From positions 1,054,001 through 1,118,000 of the forward strand of contig NZ_CP139970.1 of NCBI RefSeq assembly GCF_034424545.1: DNA of 64,000 nt, in the 5' to 3' direction. The first letter of the stretch is position 1, and the number at the start of each line of letters is the position of its first letter. The position numbers and the translations under genes were made by a program. The notes under the pieces are model-generated. The model saw only the letters and a list, made by a program, of their open reading frames with translations, was not told the origin of the DNA and did not search any database. Of this stretch, positions 34,548 through 43,722 are shown piece after piece. This DNA is from Trinickia caryophylli. Lineage in GTDB: Bacteria > Pseudomonadota > Gammaproteobacteria > Burkholderiales > Burkholderiaceae.

Positions 34548-35942
34548 TCAGAACGGCAGCTTCGCGTCCGGCTTGGCGGCAAGAATCACGCGGCGGAAAT
34601 CGTCCTGAATGCGCGCGAGCGCATCGCCACTGTCGGCCTCGAAGCGCAGCACGACCACTGGCGTCGTGTTCGACGAGCGCGCCAACCCGAAGCCGTCGGG
34701 GTACTCCACGCGCAGACCATCGATGGTAACGACCTCGTCGGCGCCTTCGAAACGCGCCTCTTTCTGCAGACGGGCAATCAGCGAGAAGTTCTCGCCCTCC
34801 TCGAGCTTGAGCTGCAACTCGGGCGTCGAAAGAGAGTTCGGCAGATCGTTGAGCACCTTGCTCGGATCGCTCGCGCGAGCGAGCAGTTCCAGCAGCCGCG
34901 CGCCCGTGTAAAGGCCGTCGTCGAAACCGTACCAGCGATCCTTGAAGAATACGTGGCCGCTCATTTCGCCCGCGAGCGGCGCTCCCGTCTCGCGCAGCTT
35001 CGCTTTCACGAGCGAATGGCCCGTCTTCCACATCACGGGCTCGCCGCCGTGCTTGCGCACCCAGCTTGCGAGGTTGCGTGTGCACTTCACGTCGTAGATG
35101 ATCTGCGCGCCCTGGTTGCGCGAGAGGATTTCCTGCGCAAACAGCATCAGCTGACGATCGGGATAGATGATCTGGCCGTCTTTCGTGACCACGCCGAGAC
35201 GATCGCCGTCGCCGTCGAACGCGAAGCCGATCTCGGCATCCGTCTCCTTCAGCGCGCGAATGACGTCCTGCAGGTTCTCGGGGTGTGCCGGGTCCGGGTG
35301 GTGGTTCGGAAAGCTGCCGTCGATGTCGGTGAAGAGCTCGACGAGCTCGCAGCCGAGCGCCTTGAAAAGCCGCGGCGCGAGGCCGCCCGCCACGCCGTTG
35401 CCCGTATCCACCACGAGCTTCATCGGCCGCGCGAGCTTGACGTCGCTCACTATGCGCTCGATGTATTTGTCGGCGATGTCGAATTCGACGTAGCCGCCGT
35501 TGCCCTCGGTGAACTGGCCTTCCGTGATGCGGCGGTAAAGCGCCTGAATCTGCTCTCCGTAGATGGCCGCACCGCGCAGCACCATCTTGAAGCCGTTGTA
35601 GTCGGGCGGATTGTGACTACCCGTCACGACGATGCAAGAATCGACGGAGCGCTCGCCGCCGGGCAGCGCGAGCGGCACGCTTGCGGCAAAATAGCCCACG
35701 GGCGTCGGCACCATGCCGACGTCGACGACATCGACGCCCGCGGCGCGCAAGCCATCGGCCAGCGCCGCAACGAGCGAAGGGCCGGACAGCCGCCCGTCGC
35801 GCGCGACCACGACGGCATCGCCGCCTTGTGCGCGAATCTCACTACCGAATGCACGGCCGACGAGGCGTGCGACGTCCGCATCGAGCGTCTTGCCGACTAC
35901 GCCGCGAATGTCATAGGCCTTGAAGATGGATTGCGAAATCAT
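34548..35942 (-). CDS. manB: Phosphomannomutase/phosphoglucomutase
   Basis: A 464-residue alpha-D-phosphohexomutase of the AlgC/ManB type. The phosphoserine loop is T-G-S-H-N-P-P-D-Y-N-G-F near residue 107, the magnesium loop D-G-D-G-D-R near 243, the sugar-binding GEMSGHVFFKDRWYGFDDG near 325, and the phosphate-binding R-x-S-N-T-T-P near 423. It interconverts hexose 1- and 6-phosphates and so feeds GDP-mannose or the Glc-1-P used by RfbA in the rhamnose pathway nearby. Symbol is by function; algC would be equally suitable. Confidence 0.93.
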   Translation of the reverse strand: MISQSIFKAYDIRGVVGKTLDADVARLVGRAFGSEIRAQGGDAVVVARDGRLSGPSLVAALADGLRAAGVDVVDVGMVPTPVGYFAASVPLALPGGERSVDSCIVVTGSHNPPDYNGFKMVLRGAAIYGEQIQALYRRITEGQFTEGNGGYVEFDIADKYIERIVSDVKLARPMKLVVDTGNGVAGGLAPRLFKALGCELVELFTDIDGSFPNHHPDPAHPENLQDVIRALKETDAEIGFAFDGDGDRLGVVTKDGQIIYPDRQLMLFAQEILSRNQGAQIIYDVKCTRNLASWVRKHGGEPVMWKTGHSLVKAKLRETGAPLAGEMSGHVFFKDRWYGFDDGLYTGARLLELLARASDPSKVLNDLPNSLSTPELQLKLEEGENFSLIARLQKEARFEGADEVVTIDGLRVEYPDGFGLARSSNTTPVVVLRFEADSGDALARIQDDFRRVILAAKPDAKLPF

Positions 35943-36306
35943 GGATGGCTCTCAGTAGCTGGAAAAAAGTAATCCAAACGACGCCGCGGCGCCATCGAGG
36001 CGCGCCGCGAAAGGTGTCCATCGTTCCCCATACACCGGCGCCGCACGAAGGTGCGTCTTGGTTCCCACTTATAATGGCCGTTTTTCGACCGACGCACGAC
36101 GCGCCCATTTTAATGCCTAGACGTTTCTTTATCGGACATTCGTCGGTCGACGCCACCCGGAGCGCGTTCGGCGCCGCGAGCCGGGCGTGGGCGCGGCTCC
36201 CGGCACTGCGCCCGGCACTGCGCCCGGCACTGCGCCCTCTTCGGGCCGTACCCGAACGATGCGAGCCGGTGCGCGGGCGCTCGCCCGCCCCCCTGTCTTG
36301 CCGCGC
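35943..36306. other. Divergent promoter region of manB and the O-antigen locus
   Basis: These 364 bases contain a perfect -10 TATAAT at 36070-36075 (plus strand, weak -35) and a 12-base triple repeat at 36201-36236. The frame of the flippase is open from 36187, but residues there (G-T-A-P repeats) are unlike the family, so I treat it as leader. Confidence 0.45.
36201..36236. repeat. Tandem 12-base repeat, three perfect units
   Basis: Three identical copies of CGGCACTGCGCC at 36201, 36213 and 36225. The period keeps the reading frame. Located about 70 bases upstream of the chosen flippase start. Confidence 0.8.
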
Positions 36307-37563
36307 ATGCTGAAGCGTTTTGCGAACCGGGACGTGGCGAAAGCGTTCGCCAACATCGTCTGGCTCGGTCTCGAAAGACTCACGCAAATTGCCGTGGCGA
36401 TCGCCGTCAGCGGGCTGCTCGCACGCTACTTCGGCCCCGACGCCTTCGGCAAGTGGCAGTACGCGAATACGCTGCTGCTCGTGCTCGCGCCAATCACCTG
36501 GGTCTGCGGCGCCGAGATCCTGGTCCCCACGATCGTCCACCGGCGGGCCTCGGAAGTGGGCACCGTGCTCGGCAGCGCATTCGCACTGCGGATGACCGTT
36601 TCGGCGCTCGCGCTCGCAGCCACCTGGGCGGCGATCGCGGCGGGCGTGACCGACCGCGTCGTGGGCGCCATGCTGGCGGGCCTCGCCGTCACGATGCTGT
36701 TTCGCGAACCGTTCATCGGCGTCATCAACTCGTGGCTGCAAAGCCAGACCTACAGCAAGCCGCAGCTTCTGGCGAGCATCGCGACCGCGCTCGCGAAAGC
36801 GGCCCTCGTCTACCTCTTCGTGCGAATCGCCCTGACGCCTGCCGCGTTCGGCTGGCTGTGGGCGCTCGAATCGGCCGTCATCGCCGCCGTGCTCGTTGCC
36901 TACTACATGCGCCGCCACGGCGGCAGGCTCGGCTGGCGCGTGGACGGCCCGCTGCTGCGCCATTTCGCGAGTGCCGGCACGGTCTTCTGGATCGGGCTCG
37001 TCTGCATGTACCTGTTCCTGAAGCTCGACCGCCTCATGCTCGAGCGGGCGATCTCGTTTGCGGACCTCGGCCGCTACTCGGCCGCGCAGCAGATCAACGA
37101 AAACTGGATCGCGCTCGGCCTCATGCTGGCGCAGACGATCGCACCGGCGTTCGTGTACCGCGTCGACGATGCGCGCCAGTTGCTGCTCAATGTGCGGCGC
37201 CTCATGCTCATGGCGGGCGCGATCATGATGCTCGGCGCGCTCGTGCTCGATGCGCTCGCGCCCGTCATCATCACGCGCGTGTTCGGGCAACAGTACGAAG
37301 GTGCGATCTCCATTTTCCGGTGGTGCGTCTGGCTTTCGGTGCCAGCCGGTATCGAGGCGATCGGCAACCTCGTCGTGCTCAAGTACCAGGCGAAATACGT
37401 ACTCCTCGCCAAGTGGGTACTCGCACTCGCCGTCGCGTTCGCCGTCAACCTCGTCGCGATCGGCCGCCTCGGCGTGTACGGCCCGCTCGTCGGGCTCGCG
37501 GCCGGCTATCTTTGCGCCGCCGCCGTGAACCTTTATTACATCCGCCTCAAGCTTTGCTCATGA
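36307..37563 (+). CDS. Polysaccharide flippase (Wzx-type membrane exporter)
   Basis: A 418-residue multi-spanning protein of the MATE/MVF polysaccharide transporter group. Starts MLKRFANRDVAKAFANIVWL, contains LARYFGPDAFGKWQYANTLL near residue 38 (typical for Wzx-like proteins) and about 12 hydrophobic segments to the end. It would move undecaprenyl-linked O-units across the inner membrane. Its stop overlaps the next gene by four bases. The in-frame extension up to 36187 has a proline/alanine repeat and no ribosome site. Confidence 0.87.
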   Translation: MLKRFANRDVAKAFANIVWLGLERLTQIAVAIAVSGLLARYFGPDAFGKWQYANTLLLVLAPITWVCGAEILVPTIVHRRASEVGTVLGSAFALRMTVSALALAATWAAIAAGVTDRVVGAMLAGLAVTMLFREPFIGVINSWLQSQTYSKPQLLASIATALAKAALVYLFVRIALTPAAFGWLWALESAVIAAVLVAYYMRRHGGRLGWRVDGPLLRHFASAGTVFWIGLVCMYLFLKLDRLMLERAISFADLGRYSAAQQINENWIALGLMLAQTIAPAFVYRVDDARQLLLNVRRLMLMAGAIMMLGALVLDALAPVIITRVFGQQYEGAISIFRWCVWLSVPAGIEAIGNLVVLKYQAKYVLLAKWVLALAVAFAVNLVAIGRLGVYGPLVGLAAGYLCAAAVNLYYIRLKLCS

Positions 37564-38396
37564 CCACGCCCTCGCCCCGCGCTCGGACGGACGACGCGCT
37601 CGCCGACGTCTGCGTGCTGATGCCCGCTTACAACGCGCAAGACGACGTGGCGCGCACCCTGGCATCGTTCAGCGAGGCTGCGCGCGTGCGCGCGCTGATC
37701 GTCGACGACGGCAGCACGCCCCCGATCGTCGCGCCGGCGCTGCCGAACGTCGAAATCGAGATCCTGCGAATGCCGCAAAACGGCGGCATCGAGCGCGCGC
37801 TGCAAGCCGGCATCGACGCACTGGCGGTGCGCGGCTTCCGGTACGCAGCGCGTATCGACGCCGGCGACCTGGCCGCGCCCGGCCGGCTCGCGAAGCAGCG
37901 CGCGTATCTCGAAGCGCACGAGCGCGTGGCCGGCGTCGGGATGTGGACGCAAGTAGTCTCGCGCGACGGCGCTCCGCTTTTCATGCTGCGGCCCGCAACC
38001 GAGCCGGCCGAGATCCGCCGGCAGCGCTTCTTCCGCGCCTCGCTCGTGCATCCGGCCATGATGCTGCGCGTCGATGCGGTGCGCGCCGTTGGCAACTACC
38101 GAGTGGCCTATCGCGCGGCGGAGGACCTCGACCTGTTCCTGCGGCTCATGGAGCGCTACGATTGCGCAAACCTGCCTGAACTCGGGCTGTACTACGAGCT
38201 CAACACAGGCGGCATCAGCGCGACCAGGCGGCGGCGCCAGATCGCTTCGACGCTACGACTGCAGTGCCGGTACTTCGATGCCCGCAACGTCTACGACTGG
38301 CTCGGGCTCGCCAAGAATCTGCTGCATCTGGTCACGCCCTACACCTTGCTGCAACGAATCAAGCGCACGCTCTTCACAGCGCCCCCTCCCGCATGA
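37560..38396 (+). CDS. Glycosyltransferase family 2
   Basis: A 278-residue GT-A enzyme: V-C-V-L-M-P-A-Y-N-A near residue 17, the nucleotide-binding L-I-V-D-D-G-S-T-P near 45, the R-I-D-A-G-D metal-binding segment near 98, and AAEDLDLFLRLMER near 185. Sugar donor cannot be read. Coupled to the flippase (ATGA) and to the next glycosyltransferase (ATGA), so all three form one operon. Confidence 0.9.
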   Translation: MTTPSPRARTDDALADVCVLMPAYNAQDDVARTLASFSEAARVRALIVDDGSTPPIVAPALPNVEIEILRMPQNGGIERALQAGIDALAVRGFRYAARIDAGDLAAPGRLAKQRAYLEAHERVAGVGMWTQVVSRDGAPLFMLRPATEPAEIRRQRFFRASLVHPAMMLRVDAVRAVGNYRVAYRAAEDLDLFLRLMERYDCANLPELGLYYELNTGGISATRRRRQIASTLRLQCRYFDARNVYDWLGLAKNLLHLVTPYTLLQRIKRTLFTAPPPA

Positions 38397-39550
38397 ATCC
38401 GCACGACACCGCGCCGCAACCGGCCGCCCCGCTCACGGTCTGCCTCGTCTGCAATACCGCCTGGGCCATCTACACTTATCGGCACGGGCTGATCCGCACG
38501 CTCGTGGAAAAGGGCGCACGCGTCGTCGTCATCGCGCCGCGCGACCGCACGTTCGCGCTGCTCGAGGAAATGGGCTGCCGCACTGTCGACCTGTTCGTCG
38601 CCTCCAAGGGCACGAACCCGCGCGACGATCTGCGCACGCTTTTGGCGCTTTATCGCCATTACCGTGCAATCCGGCCCGAGGTCGTATTTCACTACACGAT
38701 CAAGGCGAATATCTACGGCTCGGTGGCGGCATGGCTCGCGCGCGTACCCTCGATCGCGGTGACGACCGGGCTCGGCTATGTCTTCATCCGCAAGAGCCGG
38801 GCGGCAGCCGTCGCCAAAGCGCTGTACCGCTTCGCCTTCAGGTTTCCGCGCCAGGTTTGGTTTCTCAATCGCGACGATCATCAGGCGTTCGTCGACGAGC
38901 GACTGCTCGCGCACCCTGATCGTGCACGGCTTCTGAACGGCGAAGGCGTCGATCTGACGCATTTCGCGCTCGCTCCGGTACCGCGGAAACAGAACTTTAC
39001 ATTTGTCTTGATTGGGCGCTTGCTTTGGGACAAGGGCGTCGGCGAATATGTCGACGCGGCACGCATCCTGCGAGCACGGCACCCCGATGTCCGCTTCCAG
39101 TTGCTCGGGCCGGCGGGCGTCGACAACCCGAGCGCGATCTCGCTCGAAACCGTGAGATCGTGGGAGCGCGAGGGCCTCGTCGAGTATCTCGGAGAAGCGC
39201 ATGACGTGCGCCCCTACATCGCGGGCGCCAACTGCGTGGTTCTTCCGTCGTACCGGGAAGGTGTGCCGCGCACGCTGATGGAAGCATCCGCAATGGGACG
39301 CCCGATCGTGGCAACGGACGTCCCCGGCTGCCGCGACGTCGTGAGCGACGGCGTGACGGGGCTGCTGTGCGAGGCTAAAAGCGCGGCCAGCCTCGCCGGC
39401 AAGCTCGAAGCAATGCTTGCGCTGAGCGATGCGCAACGCCGCGAAATGGGCGAGCGGGGCCGCGAACGGGTCGCGCAGCAGTTCGACGAACGGGCCGTGA
39501 TCGCGCGATACCTCGAAACACTGGCCGAACTCACCGGCGTATCACTTTGA
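38393..39550 (+). CDS. Glycosyltransferase family 4
   Basis: A 385-residue GT-B enzyme. N-terminal domain V-C-L-V-C-N-T-A-W with YRHGLIRTLVEKGARVVVIA near residue 29; C-terminal domain FTFVLIGRLLWDKGVGEYVD near 201, and the donor-binding VVLPSYREGVPRTLMEASAM near 281 with the E-x7-E pattern. It resembles capsule/O-antigen transferases such as those of the PglA/WbpT group. Donor unknown. galE follows after 26 bases. Confidence 0.9.
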   Translation: MNPHDTAPQPAAPLTVCLVCNTAWAIYTYRHGLIRTLVEKGARVVVIAPRDRTFALLEEMGCRTVDLFVASKGTNPRDDLRTLLALYRHYRAIRPEVVFHYTIKANIYGSVAAWLARVPSIAVTTGLGYVFIRKSRAAAVAKALYRFAFRFPRQVWFLNRDDHQAFVDERLLAHPDRARLLNGEGVDLTHFALAPVPRKQNFTFVLIGRLLWDKGVGEYVDAARILRARHPDVRFQLLGPAGVDNPSAISLETVRSWEREGLVEYLGEAHDVRPYIAGANCVVLPSYREGVPRTLMEASAMGRPIVATDVPGCRDVVSDGVTGLLCEAKSAASLAGKLEAMLALSDAQRREMGERGRERVAQQFDERAVIARYLETLAELTGVSL

Positions 39551-39576
39551 TCCTCGATCTTTGACGGAGCACGACG

Positions 39577-40599
39577 ATGGCGAACAAGGGCACGATTCTG
39601 GTAACGGGCGGAGCGGGGTTCATCGGATCGCATACCGCCGTCGAGTTGCTGGCAAACGGCTATGACGTCGTGGTCGTCGATAATCTCGTCAACAGCAAGC
39701 GCGAGGCGATACGCCGTGTCGAGCAAATCGCTCAACGTTCCGTCGCTTATTACGAGGCCGATGTACGCGATGCGGCGGCGCTCGGCGAAATCTTCGATCG
39801 TCATCCGATCGACGCCGCGATTCATTTCGCCGCTTTGAAGGCGGTGGGCGAATCGGTCGCCAAGCCGATCGATTACTACCGCAACAATGTCGACAGCCTG
39901 CTCGTGCTGCTCGACACGATGCGCGCGCGCAACGTGAAGCGCTTCGTGTTCAGTTCGTCGGCCACGGTCTACGGCGTGCCCGAGCGCTCGCCGATCGACG
40001 AGTCCTTTCCGCTTTCGGCGACGAACCCCTACGGCCAGTCGAAGCTCATCGCCGAGCAGATCCTGCGTGACGTGGAACGGGCCGATGACAGTTGGCGCAT
40101 TGCGGTGCTGCGTTACTTCAACCCGGTGGGCGCGCATGAAAGCGGGCTCATTGGCGAGGACCCCGCCGGCATCCCGAACAATCTGATGCCCTACGTTGCC
40201 CAGGTTGCCGTGGGCAAACTCGAGAAGCTGCGCGTATTCGGCGGCGACTACGACACACCGGACGGCACGGGCGTGCGCGATTACATTCACGTGGTCGACC
40301 TCGCGCGCGGGCACATCGCCGCGCTCGATGCACTCGCCGAACGCGATGCCAGCCTCGTCGTCAACCTGGGCACGGGGCGCGGGTATTCGGTGCTCGAGGT
40401 GGTGAAAGCGTTCGAAGCGGCATCCGGGCGCAGTGTGCCCTATGAGATCGTGGCGCGCCGGCCCGGCGACGTGGCGCAGTGCTTCGCCAGCACGGCGGCC
40501 GCGCAGCGCGTGCTCGGCTGGCGTGCGGAGTACGGCATCGAGCGCATGTGCGCCGATCATTGGCGTTGGCAGTCGACGAATCCGCGCGGGTACGCCTGA
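39577..40599 (+). CDS. galE: UDP-glucose 4-epimerase
   Basis: A 340-residue extended short-chain dehydrogenase: NAD motif G-G-A-G-F-I-G-S near residue 10, FSSSATVYG near 126, catalytic Y-G-Q-S-K near 152, RYFNPVGAHESGLIGEDP near 180 as in GalE, and the C-terminal Y-G-I-E-R-M-C-A-D-H-W-R-W. It supplies UDP-Gal (or UDP-GalNAc) for the O-chain. GGAG precedes the ATG at good spacing. Confidence 0.95.
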   Translation: MANKGTILVTGGAGFIGSHTAVELLANGYDVVVVDNLVNSKREAIRRVEQIAQRSVAYYEADVRDAAALGEIFDRHPIDAAIHFAALKAVGESVAKPIDYYRNNVDSLLVLLDTMRARNVKRFVFSSSATVYGVPERSPIDESFPLSATNPYGQSKLIAEQILRDVERADDSWRIAVLRYFNPVGAHESGLIGEDPAGIPNNLMPYVAQVAVGKLEKLRVFGGDYDTPDGTGVRDYIHVVDLARGHIAALDALAERDASLVVNLGTGRGYSVLEVVKAFEAASGRSVPYEIVARRPGDVAQCFASTAAAQRVLGWRAEYGIERMCADHWRWQSTNPRGYA

Positions 40600-40645
40600 G
40601 GCGCCGGCCGGCAGCCGGCCCACGGGAACAGGACGAATTCGTTTG

Positions 40646-40651
40646 TATAAT
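40646..40651 (+). promoter_or_regulatory. -10-like TATAAT ahead of the WecA-like gene
   Basis: Perfect TATAAT 27 bases upstream of the start codon in the 78-base gap after galE. No clear -35; a separate promoter is possible but unproved. Confidence 0.35.
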
Positions 40652-40677
40652 TCGCCGTCCGTCCCAAGACCATCATC

Positions 40678-41778
40678 ATGCTCAGCTTTGCGCTCGGTTT
40701 CCTGGTTTCGCTCTTCGTTACGCTGCTGATCGTGCGCTATGCGCACTTGCACGAGAAGTTTTCGATCGACGCGGATCTTTCCGGGGTACAGAAATTCCAC
40801 GCGCGGCCCGTACCGCGGGTGGGGGGCATTGGCATCGTAGTCGGGCTCGTCGCTTCCGCTATCCAGCTGTACGGCCCCTATCCCGCCGTCTCCCGCGGCA
40901 TACTCGCACTCGTCGCGTGCGGCATCCCGGCACTTGCCTCGGGGCTCCTCGAAGACTTGACGAAGCGCGTCTCGCCGCGCGTACGGCTCATCGCCACCAT
41001 GGGTGCGGCCGCGCTTGCCTATGTCGCACTCGATATCGCCGTCGTGCGCATCAGCGTGCCGCCGCTCGATTTTCTGCTCTCGTATGCCGCCGTGTCGGCC
41101 GTCGTGACCGTACTGGCCGTAGCCGCGCTCGCCAACGCGATCAACATCATCGATGGCTTCAACGGCCTCGCTTCGATGGTCGCGATGATGATGTTCGCGT
41201 CGCTCGCCTACGTGGCCTTCCGGCTCTCGGACCCGATCGTGCTGTCGGCCTCGCTGATCATGATGGGCGCCGTGCTGGGTTTTTTCATCTGGAATTTTCC
41301 GGCCGGGCTCATCTTTCTCGGCGACGGCGGCGCCTATTTCATCGGCTTCATGCTCGCCGAACTCTCGATCATGCTCGTCATGCGGCATCGCGAAGTCTCG
41401 GCGTGGTATCCGGTTTTGCTGTTCGTCTACCCAATCTTCGAAACCTGCTTCTCGATCTACCGCAAGAAGTTCGTTCGCGGCATTTCGCCGGGCATTCCCG
41501 ATGGCGTGCACCTGCACATGCTCGTCTACAAGCGCCTCATGCGTTGGGCGGTCGGAGCGAAAACCGCACACGAGTTGACGCGGCGCAACTCCCTCACCTC
41601 GCCTTACCTCTGGCTGCTGTGCCTCGTTGGCGTCATTCCCGCGACGCTCTTCTGGCAGCACACCGTCCACCTTTTCGTGTTCGTGATGCTGTTCGCGTTC
41701 ACCTACGTCTGGCTCTACCTGAGCATCGTGCGTTTCCGCTCGCCGAAATGGCTCGTCGTCCGCAAGCATGACCTCTGA
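40678..41778 (+). CDS. Polyprenol-phosphate sugar-1-phosphate transferase (WecA/MraY family)
   Basis: A 366-residue polytopic enzyme that begins an O-unit by moving a sugar phosphate from a UDP-sugar to undecaprenyl phosphate. Family motifs: K-F-H-A-R-P-V-P-R-V-G-G near residue 38, L-L-E-D-L-T near 90, NAINIIDGFNGLASM near 153, FLGDGGAYFIGF near 214, and the cytoplasmic H-L-H-M near 275. About ten hydrophobic segments. A second member of this family lies at 43723-44748. Sugar specificity (GlcNAc, FucNAc or other) cannot be read. Confidence 0.9.
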   Translation: MLSFALGFLVSLFVTLLIVRYAHLHEKFSIDADLSGVQKFHARPVPRVGGIGIVVGLVASAIQLYGPYPAVSRGILALVACGIPALASGLLEDLTKRVSPRVRLIATMGAAALAYVALDIAVVRISVPPLDFLLSYAAVSAVVTVLAVAALANAINIIDGFNGLASMVAMMMFASLAYVAFRLSDPIVLSASLIMMGAVLGFFIWNFPAGLIFLGDGGAYFIGFMLAELSIMLVMRHREVSAWYPVLLFVYPIFETCFSIYRKKFVRGISPGIPDGVHLHMLVYKRLMRWAVGAKTAHELTRRNSLTSPYLWLLCLVGVIPATLFWQHTVHLFVFVMLFAFTYVWLYLSIVRFRSPKWLVVRKHDL

Positions 41779-41801
41779 CGCATTGCGCCGCCGCGCTCAC
41801 G

Positions 41802-41831
41802 CCGGCTTGCACCGGCTTGCACCGGCTCACA
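41802..41831. repeat. 10-base tandem repeat between convergent genes
   Basis: CCGGCTTGCA at 41802 and 41812 and CCGGCTCACA at 41822, spanning the short gap between the convergent WecA-like and WbpM-like genes and running into the end of the latter. Confidence 0.6.
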
Positions 41832-43719
41832 CGGAGCGTAGCGCGGGCCGCTTGACCGATTGCAGGACCGGCGCAGTGGCGGGGCGATACTCGGGCACCC
41901 AGCGCCGCAGATCGCGGCGCACTTCTTCGTCCGACAGCACGCGGTGCTGCATCAGCCACGGCAGCAGCTGATCGAGCAGATCGTCGGGTACCTCGCGAGC
42001 CTGCGCAATGCGCAGCTTGGGATGCGGCGTGCGCTTGGTGGTCTCATCATCGGCCAGCAGTTCCTCGTAAAGCTTCTCGCCGGGACGCAAGCCGGTGAAC
42101 TCGATCGTGATCTGCTCCTCGCTGTAGCCGCACAGCTGGATGAGGTCGCGTGCGAGGTCGACGATGCGCACGGGGTGCCCCATGTCGAGGATGAAGATCT
42201 CCCCGCCCTGCCCCATGCTCGACGCTTGCAGCACGAGCTGCGACGCCTCGGGAATGGTCATGAAATAGCGCGTGATCTCGGGATGGGTCACCGTGACGGG
42301 TCCGCCTCGGGCAATCTGCTGCTGAAACTTCGGAATGACGCTCCCGGCACTGCCGAGCACGTTGCCGAAACGGACCGTCTCGAACTGCGTATGCCCGCTC
42401 GTTTGCTGCAGTGCCTGGCAGACCATCTCGGCCAGACGCTTGCTCGCGCCCATGACGTTCGTCGGGTTGACGGCCTTGTCGGTGGAGATCAACACGAACC
42501 GCTTGACGTCATGGCGGATCGCCGCGCGTGCAACCCGGTAGGTGCCCAGCACGTTGTTGCGCATGGCTTGCCACGCGTTCAGCTCCTCCATCAGCGGCAC
42601 ATGCTTGTAGGCAGCCGCGTGATAGACGATGTGCGGCGCGTAGCGCGACATGATCTGGTCGAGCAGCAGCGAGTCCTTCGCATCGCCGATCATCGGCACC
42701 ACTGTGCATTCGGGAAATCGATCCTTGAGTTCCTCGGTCAATCGATAGACCGCAAACTCGGAAATGTCGAGCGCCACGAGCTGCGCGGGCGAAAACCGCA
42801 GAATCTGACGACACAGCTCGGAGCCGATCGAACCACCCGCGCCCGTCACCATGACGACACGCTCGTGCAGCAGCGCTTCGACGTGAGGCGTGTCGATCTT
42901 CACCGGGTCGCGGCCGAGCAGATCCTCGAGGTCGATGTGGCGCACCTGGGACAGGAACGCCTGCCCGGGCACGAGTGCCGTGAGTGCCGGCAGCACGAGG
43001 GCGCGCACGCCTGCGCGCACGCACAACGTCGCCACGCGCCGCTGCATCTCCACGGATGCGGATGGAATCGCGATGATCGCGTGCTCCGCCTTGAACACCT
43101 GGGCGTAATGCGCGAGATCGCCAATGGGCCCGAGCACCTTGTGACCGTATACCTCCCGGCCGCGTTTGGCGGGATCGTCATCGAGAAGGCCTACGAGACG
43201 CCACTCCTTGGAGCGTGCCAGTTCCCGGGCGAGACTGGCGCCCGCGCCGCCCGCGCCGAGCACGAGCACGGGTTTGCCCTGACCGACCAATGCGCCGTAA
43301 AGGTAGAACTCCTTCGTTGCGCGATACACCGCACGCGCGCCGCCCATCGCCAGAAACAGCAGCAAGGGCGATACGACCAGCACGGAGCGCGGCGTCGTGG
43401 GCAGGGGCTGCACCATGACGGAGGCCACCATGGTCAAGAGCGCCCCGACCGCCACCGCTTTCGAAATGCGCACGAGATCGGGCAAGCTGGCGAAGACCCA
43501 CATGCCGCGATAAAGCCCGAAAGCGCGGAACATCACGGCGTAAACGGGCAGTACCCAGACCAGCGCCCTCAGGCCGCCCGTAAGAAAGTCGTGGGGAATG
43601 GCCCCATTGAAACGAATGAGGTAGGCAGCCAGCCACGCGCCGCCCACGGCACACAGGTCGAAGGCGAAGGCGCAAAGGGAGCGCCATGAGCCTTGGTGAT
43701 GTTTGAACATCGGCGTCAC
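41827..43719 (-). CDS. WbpM/FlaA1-type nucleotide-sugar 4,6-dehydratase, membrane-anchored
   Basis: A 630-residue protein: four N-terminal membrane segments (residues about 10-125), a first nucleotide-binding domain (VLVLGAGGAGASLARELARS near 150), and a C-terminal SDR domain with VMVTGAGGSIGSELCRQI near 293, YHAAAYKHVPLMEE near 380, LISTDKAVNPTNVMGASKR near 412. The tyrosine of Y-x3-K is Met (M-G-A-S-K), as in WbpM. It makes the 4-keto-6-deoxy intermediate of UDP-QuiNAc/FucNAc-type sugars. Lies next to the WbpL-like transferase and an epimerase, as in Pseudomonas O-antigen loci. Confidence 0.92.
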   Translation of the reverse strand: MTPMFKHHQGSWRSLCAFAFDLCAVGGAWLAAYLIRFNGAIPHDFLTGGLRALVWVLPVYAVMFRAFGLYRGMWVFASLPDLVRISKAVAVGALLTMVASVMVQPLPTTPRSVLVVSPLLLFLAMGGARAVYRATKEFYLYGALVGQGKPVLVLGAGGAGASLARELARSKEWRLVGLLDDDPAKRGREVYGHKVLGPIGDLAHYAQVFKAEHAIIAIPSASVEMQRRVATLCVRAGVRALVLPALTALVPGQAFLSQVRHIDLEDLLGRDPVKIDTPHVEALLHERVVMVTGAGGSIGSELCRQILRFSPAQLVALDISEFAVYRLTEELKDRFPECTVVPMIGDAKDSLLLDQIMSRYAPHIVYHAAAYKHVPLMEELNAWQAMRNNVLGTYRVARAAIRHDVKRFVLISTDKAVNPTNVMGASKRLAEMVCQALQQTSGHTQFETVRFGNVLGSAGSVIPKFQQQIARGGPVTVTHPEITRYFMTIPEASQLVLQASSMGQGGEIFILDMGHPVRIVDLARDLIQLCGYSEEQITIEFTGLRPGEKLYEELLADDETTKRTPHPKLRIAQAREVPDDLLDQLLPWLMQHRVLSDEEVRRDLRRWVPEYRPATAPVLQSVKRPALRSV

Positions 43720-43722
43720 CTC

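Noticed and set aside
39214..41769. 851-codon open frame antisense to the glycosyltransferase, galE and WecA-like genes
   Set aside because: Spans several true genes of the opposite strand; composition is typical for an antisense shadow.
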